NCBI RefSeq assembly: GCF_000661955.1
Contig: NZ_CP007597.1
Location: 1,853,605 to 1,917,604, forward strand
DNA: 64,000 bases
Reading direction: 5' to 3'
Source: Stenotrophomonas rhizophila
GTDB taxonomy: Bacteria; Pseudomonadota; Gammaproteobacteria; Xanthomonadales; Xanthomonadaceae
The translations under genes were made by a program, and so were the position numbers. Positions within the stretch are counted from its first letter, which is position 1. Each line of letters begins with the position of its first letter. Below are positions 42,146 through 49,991 of the stretch, piece by piece. The notes beneath the pieces are model-generated. The model saw only the letters and a program-made list of their open reading frames with translations. It was not told the origin of the DNA and did no database searches.

Positions 42146-44185
42146 TCAGAGCTCCCGGGTCCAGCTCAGGTAGAGCGCGCGGCCATCGCCCGGCGAGTAG
42201 CCCGACGACCCAGTGTCATACCAGGCATACACGTAAAAACGGTCCGTTGCGTTCTTCAGCTGCAGGGCCAGCTGGTTGCGCGCATCCAGCCGGTAGCTGG
42301 CGCTGAGGTTCAGCAGCGCGTAGCCACCGTAACGGCCGAGTGTGTTGGTGCGCTCCACGAAGTAATCGCCCTGGCCATTGCCCCAGGCACTGAAGGTCCA
42401 GTCCGTGGTGGGGGCGTAATCGACGCCGGCGCTGGCCAGCCAGTTCGGTACGTTCTCGATCTGCCGCCCACGGGTGCTCGGCGCAGTGGGGTCGGGTACC
42501 TGGATCACGGCTTTCTGCCGCGAGTACGCGGCCCACGCGCGCCAGTGCGGGTTGGCCTGCCAGGTCAGTTGCGCGTCCCAGCCACGGCGCAGGGTCTTGC
42601 CCACGTTGCCCACTTCGTTGCTGCCCACGCTGCCGTTGACGCCAAGGATGGTGGCCACTTCATCGGACGCGCGTTGTTCCCAGTAGGCCACCCGGGTCTG
42701 CAGGCCGTGGGTGGGCGCCCACTTGAGGCCGGTCTCCCAGCCCTCGTTGATGGAGGGCAGGAGGTTGCCGGCCTGGGTGCGGTAGGCACCGTTGCCGCTG
42801 CCGATCTGGAAGGTGCGGCCCCAGTTGGCGTAGGCCACCGTGGTGCTGGCCAGGTCGTAGGACACGCTGAGCTTGGGCTGCTTGATCAGGCCGTAGTCGT
42901 ACATCGGCGCGCGGGTGGTGGCGGCCACGTTATGGAAGTCACCCCCGATGTGGTCCACACGGTAGGCGGGCACGATCTTCAGCGACGGGGTGGGGCGGAT
43001 CACGGCCTGCACGTAGGCGCCGCGGGTGTCCAGGTCGAAATCCCAGTCGCGCAGGGTGGCCTGGCGCTCGCGCGCCACGGTGCGGAAGCGGCGCGCGGTG
43101 TTGTCCTGCCATTGGCCGTCCACGCCGGCATCCAGCACGAACTCGGTCAGCGCCGTGGTGGGGCGCCACGTGGTGTTGAAGATCAGCCCGCGGTGGGTTT
43201 CGTCGTTGAAGCGCTCCTGCTGCGCGCCGCCGGCGGTGAACGTTACCCAGCGCTGGTTGCGGTAGTCATTCTGGTAAGCCTTGGCGTTCCAGCTCCAGTC
43301 GGTGCCCAGCGCGCCATCGAGGTGCAGGGCGGTCTGAAGGGTTTCGCGCTCGCTGCGGTCATCGCGGGCGTAGTCGGGTGACTGGTTGGGGTTGGCCTGC
43401 ACCTCGGCGTAGCTCAGGTAGCCAGCTTCCAGTGCGGCGTTCTTGTAGTAACGGCTGGTCAGGCCCGCCCGCCAGCGGCCATCGGGATCGGTATAGAACC
43501 ATTTGCCGGCAAAGCTGCGCTGCGTGCCATCGGCATGGTCGCGCTCGCCATCGGCGCCGCGCCAGCCGATGAAATAGTTCTGCGACCACGCGCCGTTCTC
43601 GAACCCCTTGGCCAACTGGATGTCCCGGGTGCCGAAGCTGCCCACGGTGACGCTGAGCTGGCCGTCGTTGCCGCCCTGACGGGTGAGCACGTTCACATCG
43701 CCGGCGATGGCGTGCAGGCCGTAGCGCGCATCGTTGGTGCCGCGCACGATCTCGATCGCGCTGATGTCGAGCGGGAACACGGCGTCGAGATAGGGCATGC
43801 CGCCGGCGTTGTCGTTGCTGGGGATGCCGTCGATCAGCAGCTTGACCGCATTGATGCGGCCTTCGCCGTTGAAGCCGCGGAAAGAGAAGCGGCCGGCATC
43901 GGTGCCCATCTTGAACTGGGTGACCTGCACGCCGGGGGCGTTCATCAGCAGCTCCCAGCTGTGGTCCACCTTCTGCTGCTGCAGCAGGTCGCCACCGATG
44001 ATGTCCACCGAGCTGAAGACCGAGCGCGCCGGGAGCGTGCGTTCGGCGGTGGCGCGGGCCTGCACTGTACCCAGGGTGAGCACGGTGCCGTCCTGTGCGG
44101 CGGCGACAGATGGAACGGTGGCCGCGCAGGCGAGGGCGGCCAGGAGGGCGTGGGAAAGCCGGTGTGGAGCGGGAGGTCTGTTCAT
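42146..44185 (-). CDS. TonB-dependent receptor, probable copper-type (OprC-like) cluster
   Basis: 679 residues from the ATG at 44185 (44197 is an alternative). Signal peptide (ALLAALACAATVPSVAAA), a plug with VDIIGGDLLQQQKVDHSWELL, FRGFNGEGRINAVKLLIDGI and IEIVRGTNDARYGLHAIAGD, then a barrel ending ALYLSWTREL. Its neighbours are a His-rich DUF2946 protein and a PepSY protein, a trio also found with OprC-like copper receptors. Copper as the substrate is an inference from context. No cobalamin riboswitch or Fur box was seen upstream. Confidence 0.85.
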   Translation of the reverse strand: MNRPPAPHRLSHALLAALACAATVPSVAAAQDGTVLTLGTVQARATAERTLPARSVFSSVDIIGGDLLQQQKVDHSWELLMNAPGVQVTQFKMGTDAGRFSFRGFNGEGRINAVKLLIDGIPSNDNAGGMPYLDAVFPLDISAIEIVRGTNDARYGLHAIAGDVNVLTRQGGNDGQLSVTVGSFGTRDIQLAKGFENGAWSQNYFIGWRGADGERDHADGTQRSFAGKWFYTDPDGRWRAGLTSRYYKNAALEAGYLSYAEVQANPNQSPDYARDDRSERETLQTALHLDGALGTDWSWNAKAYQNDYRNQRWVTFTAGGAQQERFNDETHRGLIFNTTWRPTTALTEFVLDAGVDGQWQDNTARRFRTVARERQATLRDWDFDLDTRGAYVQAVIRPTPSLKIVPAYRVDHIGGDFHNVAATTRAPMYDYGLIKQPKLSVSYDLASTTVAYANWGRTFQIGSGNGAYRTQAGNLLPSINEGWETGLKWAPTHGLQTRVAYWEQRASDEVATILGVNGSVGSNEVGNVGKTLRRGWDAQLTWQANPHWRAWAAYSRQKAVIQVPDPTAPSTRGRQIENVPNWLASAGVDYAPTTDWTFSAWGNGQGDYFVERTNTLGRYGGYALLNLSASYRLDARNQLALQLKNATDRFYVYAWYDTGSSGYSPGDGRALYLSWTREL

Positions 44186-44370
44186 TGTGCACAACATCGA
44201 AATGCCGCAACCCTCGTGGGGTCGAGACAGGCAAAGGCGCCGGCGTATAAGCCGGTGGTTGGAGGAGACGGGCTGGATCCAGCGGCGCGCACGCACCCGG
44301 GCAAGGGCCGGGCGTGTCTGGCGAAGCAGTGACGGCGTGGCGCGATGCGCGCCTTGAGGCCTACGCTGGA

Positions 44371-44853
44371 TCAGCAGGCGAGGGCGTGCGGTGGACCGCG
44401 TGCGCCGAGGGTTCCCGGTGAGGGAGATTGCCGCGTAGCCACGAGGCCAGCCAAGGCGCGGAAGTGCACCGGCCCGACGGTCATCAGCAGGAGCAGAGCG
44501 ACCAGCAGGCTGATCATCCGCGCGGCGATCACGCAGTAGTCGCAGTCCACGCCCATGTCGTGCCGTGCATGGGGATCGGCAGGCGTGGGTGCGGCAGCGG
44601 GTGCGGATTCGGCGTGTCCCGGCGGATGCATCATGGCGTGATCCATGCCATGGGCCGAATCGTGATGCATGGGGTGCGCGTGCGGTGCGGCGGTTTCGAC
44701 CGGCTGCGAATGTGCGGCATGCGCATTCGCGGGCTGTACGACAGCGGCCGGCGGATGCGCCAGCGCCCGGCTTACCAGAGGTGCGAGCACCACAAGCAGC
44801 ATGGCCAGGCAGGCCCAGGCGTGAAGCCAGCGGTGGAGAACAGGGGAGCGCAC
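44371..44853 (-). CDS. His-rich DUF2946 protein
   Basis: 160 residues from a GTG at 44853, chosen because the N-terminal helix (WLHAWACLAMLLVVLAPLV) begins right after. The middle is extremely rich in His and Met (HAHPMHHDSAHGMDHAMMHP), the paired Cys of DUF2946 follow (GVDCDYCVIAARM), and there is a second helix (LLVALLLLMTVGPV). Such proteins sit in the inner membrane or periplasm and bind copper or similar soft metals. It precedes the receptor gene by 185 bp. A palindrome lies 63 bp before its start. Confidence 0.82.
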   Translation of the reverse strand: MRSPVLHRWLHAWACLAMLLVVLAPLVSRALAHPPAAVVQPANAHAAHSQPVETAAPHAHPMHHDSAHGMDHAMMHPPGHAESAPAAAPTPADPHARHDMGVDCDYCVIAARMISLLVALLLLMTVGPVHFRALAGLVATRQSPSPGTLGARGPPHALAC

Positions 44854-44915
44854 GGCCCGGATTCTAGGCCATATCGGGGAATCCCCGCGGCGAGGGTGCC
44901 CGGTTTCAGCGTGAT

Positions 44916-44932
44916 TGCGACGGTTTGTCGCA
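44916..44932. promoter_or_regulatory. Palindromic candidate operator before the DUF2946 gene
   Basis: TGCGACGGTTTGTCGCA is a perfect 6-5-6 inverted repeat 63 bp before the DUF2946 start, at the expected promoter position of the probable copper operon. The cognate regulator is unknown. Confidence 0.45.
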
Positions 44933-45023
44933 CCTGCGGCCAGCCCCCGACGGGGGCGGATGGCCATTCATCAGATGGGTCGCTACTGCTCCCTCGCCAC
45001 AGCTCAGGAGCAGCGCGCTCACG

Positions 45024-45194
45024 TCAGTGACGGGCGTTGTCTTTGGCCTTGCCCACTTCACTCTGCACCTTGCCAACGGTTTTCTGGGCCTTGCCTTCAA
45101 GCTCCTGAGCCTTGTCGCCGGTGACCTTGCCAGCTACTTCCTTCACGGTGCCCTTGACCTGGTTCTTTGCACCTTCGGTACGGTTCTTGTCCAT
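45024..45194 (-). CDS. CsbD-family small stress protein
   Basis: 56 residues from the ATG at 45194 with GCGAGG upstream. The sequence is nearly all charged or small residues in the CsbD pattern: NRTEGAKNQVKGTVKEVAGK, VTGDKAQELEGKAQKTVGKV. CsbD-like proteins are abundant general-stress proteins of unknown mechanism. It stands alone. Confidence 0.93.
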   Translation of the reverse strand: MDKNRTEGAKNQVKGTVKEVAGKVTGDKAQELEGKAQKTVGKVQSEVGKAKDNARH

Positions 45195-45459
45195 GTTCAA
45201 TGCCTCGCTGTAGTGCCCGGAGTGGGCTTGGCCATGCTGCTTGCGTGTGGGGTGTGGCGTGAGTGAAATCCTGGCGCGCGATACCAAACGGTTCAGGGTT
45301 GCAACGCTCGCGCGATGACGACAATGAAACAGCGCGGTCGCTGCATGACGTCTGCACTCGCGCTCCACATCCGGACGCTTACAGTTTTGCCCATCCCCTC
45401 CATGGCGCGCGCTCGTGAACCTGCAGACCTTCGTTTCCCATCCGCTTCCCCGGCGCGCG

Positions 45460-45705
45460 ATGCCCGATAGCTGCCAGTTCGATCTGCTGGATGTGCACGC
45501 GTTGCAAGACCCGAGCAGTGGACGCATCGTCCACCTGTATTCGATGGTGGCGCGTTGCCTGTCGTGCGAGGTGATCTTCAAGGCGCAGGAAGGGCAGGGT
45601 TTCGTCAGCACGTCAGCAGCGCGCGTCCTGCGTTGCCCCACCGGGTGCGGCGAGCAGGCGCTGAGAGGCGCGGCCCTGCGTCAGTGGCAGCTGCAATCGG
45701 CCTAG
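45460..45705 (+). CDS. Small zinc-ribbon protein, paralogue 3
   Basis: 81 residues from the ATG at 45460 (an in-frame GTG at 45415 would add 15). C33/C36 (CLSC) and C59/C63 (CPTGC, one residue longer than CxxC) align with the pairs in the genes at 8114-8398 and 21619-21948. The start MPDSCQF fits their M-P-x(4)-F pattern, and RIVHLYSMVARCLSC aligns with the RVLSVQAECLSC region of paralogue 1. Function unknown. The GTAG-ended tandem array begins 122 bp downstream. Confidence 0.7.
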   Translation: MPDSCQFDLLDVHALQDPSSGRIVHLYSMVARCLSCEVIFKAQEGQGFVSTSAARVLRCPTGCGEQALRGAALRQWQLQSA

Positions 45706-45760
45706 CAGCTGAAGCGCCCGGGAAGACTCCGGGGCGCTGTTGGTGCGTGGTGCGGGCAGG

Positions 45761-46685
45761 TCAGGCGGGCACGTTCCACTTTTCGTAGTCGGCCGCTTTC
45801 TGCTTGCGTGCTGCGCTGGACCTGGCTGGTAGGGTCGAACCTTGGTCGACTGCCGTGGAACGGCCAGCGTTCGGTGGCGACATGACGCTGGAACGGCGAG
45901 CTTGGTTGCGATCAACGGCGCGCCTCCGTTGAAGGTCATGCGTGCAATGGCGTGGACCGTGTATCGGCGGTCGTTTGGGAACCGACCCTACCGGGGCGGC
46001 GGCCCGGCTGTTTGCGGCAACGGAGGCCGTGACTGGGACGCCATGCGGGCGGGGCATTCCTGCTGCGCTCGTGGCTGGTAGGGTCGAACCTTGGTCGACT
46101 GCCGTGGAACGGCCAGCGTTCGGTGGCGACATGACGCTGGAACGGCGAGCTTGGTTGCGATCAACGGCGCGCCTCCGTTGAAGGTCATGCGTGCAATGGC
46201 GTGGACCGTGTATCGGCGGTCGTTTGGGAACCGACCCTACCGGGGCGGCGGCCCGGCTGTTTGCGGCAACGGAGGCCGTGACTGGGACGCCATGCGGGCG
46301 GGGCATTCCTGCTGCGCTCGTGGCTGGTAGGGTCGAACCTTGGTCGACTGCCGTGGAACGGCCAGTGTTCGGCGGCGACATGACGCTGGAACGGCGAGCT
46401 TGGTTGCGATCAACGGCGCGCCTCCGTTGAAGGTTATGCGTGCAATGGCGTGGACCGTGTATCGGCGGTCGTTTGGGAACCGACCCTACCGGGGCAAGCG
46501 GACCTGGCCGTTTGCGGTATGGGCAACCGCAGGACGTCGAAGTGCTTGGGCGTGCGTTCGGGCTTGCCCGTGACGGTCCAGCCTGCCTTTTTCACCGCCG
46601 CCAGGACGATGCCCGCGTCTGCTGGCGCGCATCCTGCAGCGTGGAGGGTGTTGCGAGACTGGGGTTCAATCCCCCTGCGTAGCAA
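45761..46685 (-). pseudogene. Hypothetical ORF interrupted by the GTAG array
   Basis: Two fragments flank the array on the minus strand. The 5' fragment (46685-46500) reads ADAGIVLAAVKKAGWTVTG, KPERTPKHFDVLRLPIPQT. The 3' fragment (45826-45761) reads RSSAARKQKAADYEKWNVPA and a stop. The two frames differ by one base. Removing the 682 bp between the two copies of GGACCTGGC joins them in phase, with the join at PQT-ARSS-AARKQ. No start codon is certain and the family is not recognised. The frame overlaps the end of the VOC gene upstream, so it may be a short downstream gene. Confidence 0.6.
45818..46508. repeat. 249-bp tandem array with GTAG ends and flanking 9-bp duplication
   Basis: Units start at 45828, 46077 and 46326 (period exactly 249 bp; two full copies and 170 bp of a third). 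The first two look identical, the third differs at a few bases. The array opens with GGTAGGGTCG (45828-45837) and closes with its reverse complement CGACCCTACC (46481-46490). GGACCTGGC occurs on both sides (45818-45826 and 46500-46508). Because 249 is divisible by three, several frames stay open through the array. These are not genes. The GTAG ends point to SMAG-type REP ancestry. Confidence 0.9.
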
Positions 46686-47022
46686 ACCGCAGCCGGTTGT
46701 GGTCCGGATCCACCACCATCATCTCGCGGCCGCCCCACGGCACATCGGCCGGCGCGCGGAACACGGCCGCTCCGGCGGCAACAAACGCGGCATGCAGTGC
46801 ATCCACGTCCGGCACATGGAAGTACACCGCACCGCCGGGTTCGCAGTCACCGGCATGTTCGGTCAGAAACAGCAGCTGGCCTTCGCGGCGGATCTGCACG
46901 AACAGCGGCATGTCGGGCGCGAAGCGGTGCTCCCAGTCGATGGTGAAGCCCAGCTGTTGGTAGAACGGCACGCTGACGGTTGCATCGGTCATGCGCAGCT
47001 GGGGGATGACGGTCTGTTGCAT
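46666..47022 (-). CDS. VOC-superfamily protein, bleomycin-resistance-like
   Basis: 118 residues: VIPQLRMTDATVSVPFYQQL for the first beta-alpha module, LFVQIRREGQLLFLTEH, VYFHVPDVDALHAAFVAAG for the second, and REMMVVDPDHNRLRFATQ at the end. This is the short cytosolic VOC fold of bleomycin-resistance-like and glyoxalase-like proteins. The second-module His (VYFH) and the final region fit, but the first metal ligand is not evident. It may bind rather than convert a small molecule. Confidence 0.88.
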   Translation of the reverse strand: MQQTVIPQLRMTDATVSVPFYQQLGFTIDWEHRFAPDMPLFVQIRREGQLLFLTEHAGDCEPGGAVYFHVPDVDALHAAFVAAGAAVFRAPADVPWGGREMMVVDPDHNRLRFATQGD

Positions 47023-47358
47023 CAGTTTCTCTCCGATGGCCGCGTTGCAGGGGACGACGGGCCGCTTGTGTGGGGACTGCGCGCGGTTCTTTCTCGTCGC
47101 CCCTGCATTCTAGAGTCCCGGGATGTGGCCGCGTTGCCACCGCAAGCACCGCATCGCGCACACCGCGATCGAATGGCTGCGCAACGATGGTGAAGCTTGA
47201 ATGGGCGTTATCTGAACCAGTCAGCTATGTGCTCAATTCCTTCACATCAGACGCTTCACCGTACGCTCCTCAGCTACCTGAATTGATTTAAGCTCCCGTC
47301 CCGGCGCCCATTCAGGTGCGCCGGTCTGGTTCTCTACCTTTCTTTGCAGGAATTCCGC
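47023..47358. other. Intergenic region before the stressosome operon
   Basis: 336 bases between divergent genes. A 25-codon frame (ATG 47123 to TGA 47200; RIAHTAIEWLRNDGEA) is present but has no clear RBS, and I cannot tell whether it is real. The AT-richer part from 47205 to 47300 probably holds the rsbR promoter. No operator was recognised. Confidence 0.4.
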
Positions 47359-48219
47359 ATGGCGGCTTTGCAGCAGCGCACGATCGACCTCATCCGCAGC
47401 CATCAGGAGCCCCTGCTGGCCCAGTGGACGGACAACCTGACATCCAGCACCCAGACCCAGGATGGGCGGTTGTCGGCCCGCGAACTGGATGCCCAGGCGC
47501 GCGAATTCTGGCGCCTGTTCCTGGAGGCGCTGTCGGTGGCCAACGTGGGCAGCCTGACCGGCGCCGACTGGCAGGAGATCCGCCGGTTCCTGGAAGACCT
47601 GTCGCGCGACCGCGTGCTCAAGGGCTTCGACTCGGCCGAAACCGCGCGCTTCCTGTTCTCGCTCAAGCGTCCGCTGTTCGACCTGATCCAGCAGGGCTAT
47701 GCCGACGACCCGGCGCTGCTGGGTGACCAGTTGTGGGCGATCTCCGAACTGCTGGACCTGCTCGGCCTGCACAGCGTCAAGGCGTTCCAGAAGACCCGCG
47801 AAGACGTGATCCAGCGCCAGCAGGAAGAAATGCTGGAGCTGTCCACCCCGGTGGTGAAGCTGTGGGAAGGCGTGCTGGCGCTGCCGATGATCGGCACGCT
47901 GGATTCGCAGCGCACCCAGGTGGTGATGGAGTCGCTGCTGCAGCGGATCGTCGATACCGGCTCGGAAATCGCCATCATCGACATCACCGGCGTGCCCACC
48001 GTGGACACCCTGGTGGCCCAGCATCTGCTCAAGACGGTCACCGCCATCCGCCTGATGGGCGCCGACGCCATCATCAGTGGCGTGCGGCCGCAGATTGCCC
48101 AGACCATCGTGCACCTCGGGCTGGACCTGCAGGGCATCGTGACCAAGGCCAACCTGGCCGACGCGCTGGCGTTGGCGCTCAAGCGCACCGGGCAGACGGT
48201 GGTTCGGGCAGAGCGCTGA
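47359..48219 (+). CDS. rsbR: RsbR-type stressosome scaffold/sensor
   Basis: 286 residues from the ATG at 47359. Residues 1-~150 are an RsbRD_N-type helical sensor domain (IDLIRSHQEPLLAQWTDNL, REFWRLFLEALSV, LLGLHSVKAFQKTREDVI). Residues ~160-280 are a STAS domain. Both phospho-threonines of B. subtilis RsbRA are kept: T217 in ITGVPTVDTLVAQHLL and T249 in RPQIAQTIVHLGLDL. It should form the stressosome shell with RsbS and receive signals through the N-terminal domain. First gene of a six-gene operon, with 1 bp to rsbS. Confidence 0.93.
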   Translation: MAALQQRTIDLIRSHQEPLLAQWTDNLTSSTQTQDGRLSARELDAQAREFWRLFLEALSVANVGSLTGADWQEIRRFLEDLSRDRVLKGFDSAETARFLFSLKRPLFDLIQQGYADDPALLGDQLWAISELLDLLGLHSVKAFQKTREDVIQRQQEEMLELSTPVVKLWEGVLALPMIGTLDSQRTQVVMESLLQRIVDTGSEIAIIDITGVPTVDTLVAQHLLKTVTAIRLMGADAIISGVRPQIAQTIVHLGLDLQGIVTKANLADALALALKRTGQTVVRAER

Positions 48220-48220
48220 C

Positions 48221-48586
48221 ATGGAACGCATTCCGATCCTGCAGATGGGCGATCTGCTGCTGGTGACCATCCAGGTGGACATGCATGACCAGCTGGCGCT
48301 GACCCTGCAGGACGACCTGAGCGAGAAGATCCGCCGCACCTCCGCGCGTGGTGTGCTGATCGACATCTCCGCACTGGACATCGTCGATTCCTTCATCGGG
48401 CGCATGATTTCCACCATTTCCTCCATCGCCCGGATCATGGATGCCACCACCGTGGTGGTGGGCATGCAGCCGGCAGTAGCGATCACGCTGGTGGAGCTGG
48501 GGCTCACCCTCAGCGGCGTGCGCACCGCGCTCAACGTCGAGCGCGGCATGAAGCTGCTGCAGCGTACCGACGAAGAGCTGCCATGA
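48221..48586 (+). CDS. rsbS: RsbS-type single-domain STAS protein
   Basis: 121 residues, one STAS domain: ERIPILQMGDLLLVTIQVDM, LIDISALDIVDSFIGRMI, TVVVGMQPAVAITLVELGL. S57 in VDSFIGR corresponds to the serine phosphorylated by RsbT. Length and lack of an N-terminal domain identify it as RsbS. It would hold RsbT in the stressosome core until phosphorylated. Its stop overlaps the rsbT start as ATGA. Confidence 0.95.
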   Translation: MERIPILQMGDLLLVTIQVDMHDQLALTLQDDLSEKIRRTSARGVLIDISALDIVDSFIGRMISTISSIARIMDATTVVVGMQPAVAITLVELGLTLSGVRTALNVERGMKLLQRTDEELP

Positions 48587-48984
48587 CCGCGCCGACCGGG
48601 GTGTTGCCGATCCGCGTCGAACAGGATGTGGTGCTGGCACGCCAGGCCGCGCGCCAGGCGGCGGTGGCGTGCAAGCTGCGGCTGATCGACCAGACCAAAC
48701 TGGTGACCGCTGCCAGCGAGCTGGCCCGCAACGCGGTGATCTACGGCGGTGGCGGCACCATGGCGTGGGAAATACTGGAAAGCGGCCTGCGCAAGGGCGT
48801 GCGCCTGGTGTTCACCGACCAGGGCCCCGGCATTCCCGATCTGGCCCAGGCACTTACCGATGGCTGGTCGTCCGGCTCGGGCATGGGCCTGGGCCTGTCC
48901 GGTTCGCGCCGGCTGGTGGATGACTTCGAGCTGGACAGCGCACCGGGCGAGGGCACGCGCATTGCCATCACCAAATGGACCTGA
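48583..48984 (+). CDS. rsbT: RsbT-type serine kinase
   Basis: 133 residues of the GHKL HATPase fold: N-box AASELARNAVIYGGGG, G1 DQGPGIPDLAQ, G2 GSGMGLGLSGSRRLVDDF and end GTRIAITKW. It should phosphorylate RsbS and RsbR, leave the stressosome and activate a downstream partner. In Bacillus that partner is the phosphatase RsbU; no RsbU gene is here, so the next genes are candidates. It overlaps the next start by 10 bp. Confidence 0.95.
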   Translation: MTAPTGVLPIRVEQDVVLARQAARQAAVACKLRLIDQTKLVTAASELARNAVIYGGGGTMAWEILESGLRKGVRLVFTDQGPGIPDLAQALTDGWSSGSGMGLGLSGSRRLVDDFELDSAPGEGTRIAITKWT

Positions 48985-49991
48985 ACTTCACCGGCCAGGT
49001 GACCCGGGTGGTGGTGGTCGAAGAAGTCTCGCAGGTCGGGCAGGCACGGCGCGAAGCGTTGGCCTTGGCCGACCATGCCGGCTTTGACGAGATGGACGCC
49101 GGGCGCGTGGCCCTGGCCGCCACCGAACTGGCCACCAACGTGATCAAGCACGGTCGCGGCGGGCGCATGTACCTGTCGCTGGTCTGCGGCCGCAGTGGTC
49201 GTGGCGTGGAACTGTGCACGTTGGATGCCGGCCCCGGTTTCTCGCTGTCCGAGTGCCTTCCCGATGGCGTCTCCACCGGCGGAACCCAGGGGCTGGGGCT
49301 GGGCGCCATCCGTCGCCAGGCAACGGTGCTGGATGCCTGGTCCGATGCACGCGGCGCGGTGATCGTGGCGCGCATCTACCCGAGCCGATGCGCGCCGGAC
49401 ATCGACCTTGCCTACGGCGCGTTGCGCATTCCCATGCGCCATGAAGTGGCCTGCGGCGACGGCTGGCACCTGCGCGCCGACGGGCACACCACCGCACTGA
49501 GCCTGATCGATGGACTGGGCCATGGCCTGCCCGCAGCCGATGCCGCCCAGGCCGGCACGGCGGCCATGGCCACCGCCTCGGCCTTCGATGCGGCCACGCT
49601 GATCGGCACGATGCATGCGGGCATGTCCGGCAGCCGCGGGGGCGCCGCCGCCGTGGCCTGTGTCGGGCAGGACGGCCAGAACGTGCAGTTCGCCGGCATC
49701 GGCAACATTTCCGCCTCGCTGTGCGAGCCCACCGGCTCGCGCGGGATGGCCTCGCACCCGGGCATCGTCGGGGTGCAGTTCCGCAAGGCACAACCCTTCC
49801 ACTTTCACACTCACGCAGGCACGCTGCTGGTCATGCACAGTGACGGGCTGCAGGCGCGCTGGAGCCTGCGCGACTACCCCGGCCTGGTCCACCGCCACCC
49901 GGCGTTGATCGTGGCGGTGCTGCAGCGTGATTTCGACCGCGGTCGGGACGATGTCGGCATCGTTGCCCTGCGACTTGGAGAGTTACATTGA
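48975..49991 (+). CDS. RsbX-like phosphatase fused to an N-terminal HATPase domain
   Basis: 338 residues. Residues ~10-135 form a second GHKL ATPase of anti-sigma/RsbW type (ALAATELATNVIKHGRGG, DAGPGFSLSE, GLGLGAIRRQATVLDAW). Residues ~150-338 are a SpoIIE/RsbX-type PP2C domain (ALSLIDGLGHGLPAADA, LLVMHSDGLQARW, DDVGIVALRLGE). RsbX resets the stressosome by dephosphorylating RsbS and RsbR. The fused ATPase domain could bind STAS proteins as a target module or act as a kinase. It ends 1 bp into the next gene (TGATG). Confidence 0.92.
   Translation: MDLNFTGQVTRVVVVEEVSQVGQARREALALADHAGFDEMDAGRVALAATELATNVIKHGRGGRMYLSLVCGRSGRGVELCTLDAGPGFSLSECLPDGVSTGGTQGLGLGAIRRQATVLDAWSDARGAVIVARIYPSRCAPDIDLAYGALRIPMRHEVACGDGWHLRADGHTTALSLIDGLGHGLPAADAAQAGTAAMATASAFDAATLIGTMHAGMSGSRGGAAAVACVGQDGQNVQFAGIGNISASLCEPTGSRGMASHPGIVGVQFRKAQPFHFHTHAGTLLVMHSDGLQARWSLRDYPGLVHRHPALIVAVLQRDFDRGRDDVGIVALRLGELH

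Noticed and set aside
44198..44340. Possible cobalamin riboswitch before the second TonB-dependent receptor
   Set aside because: No B12-box-like or paired elements were found, and the cluster content points to copper.
45761..46381. 206-codon frame with 83-residue repeats
   Set aside because: It is the translation of the 249-bp tandem array. The period is a multiple of three, so several frames stay open without being coding.
46630..46680. T-arm-like sequence GGGGTTCAATCCCC, suggesting a tRNA end
   Set aside because: No acceptor, D or anticodon arms can be placed around it and the outer stem pair mismatches.
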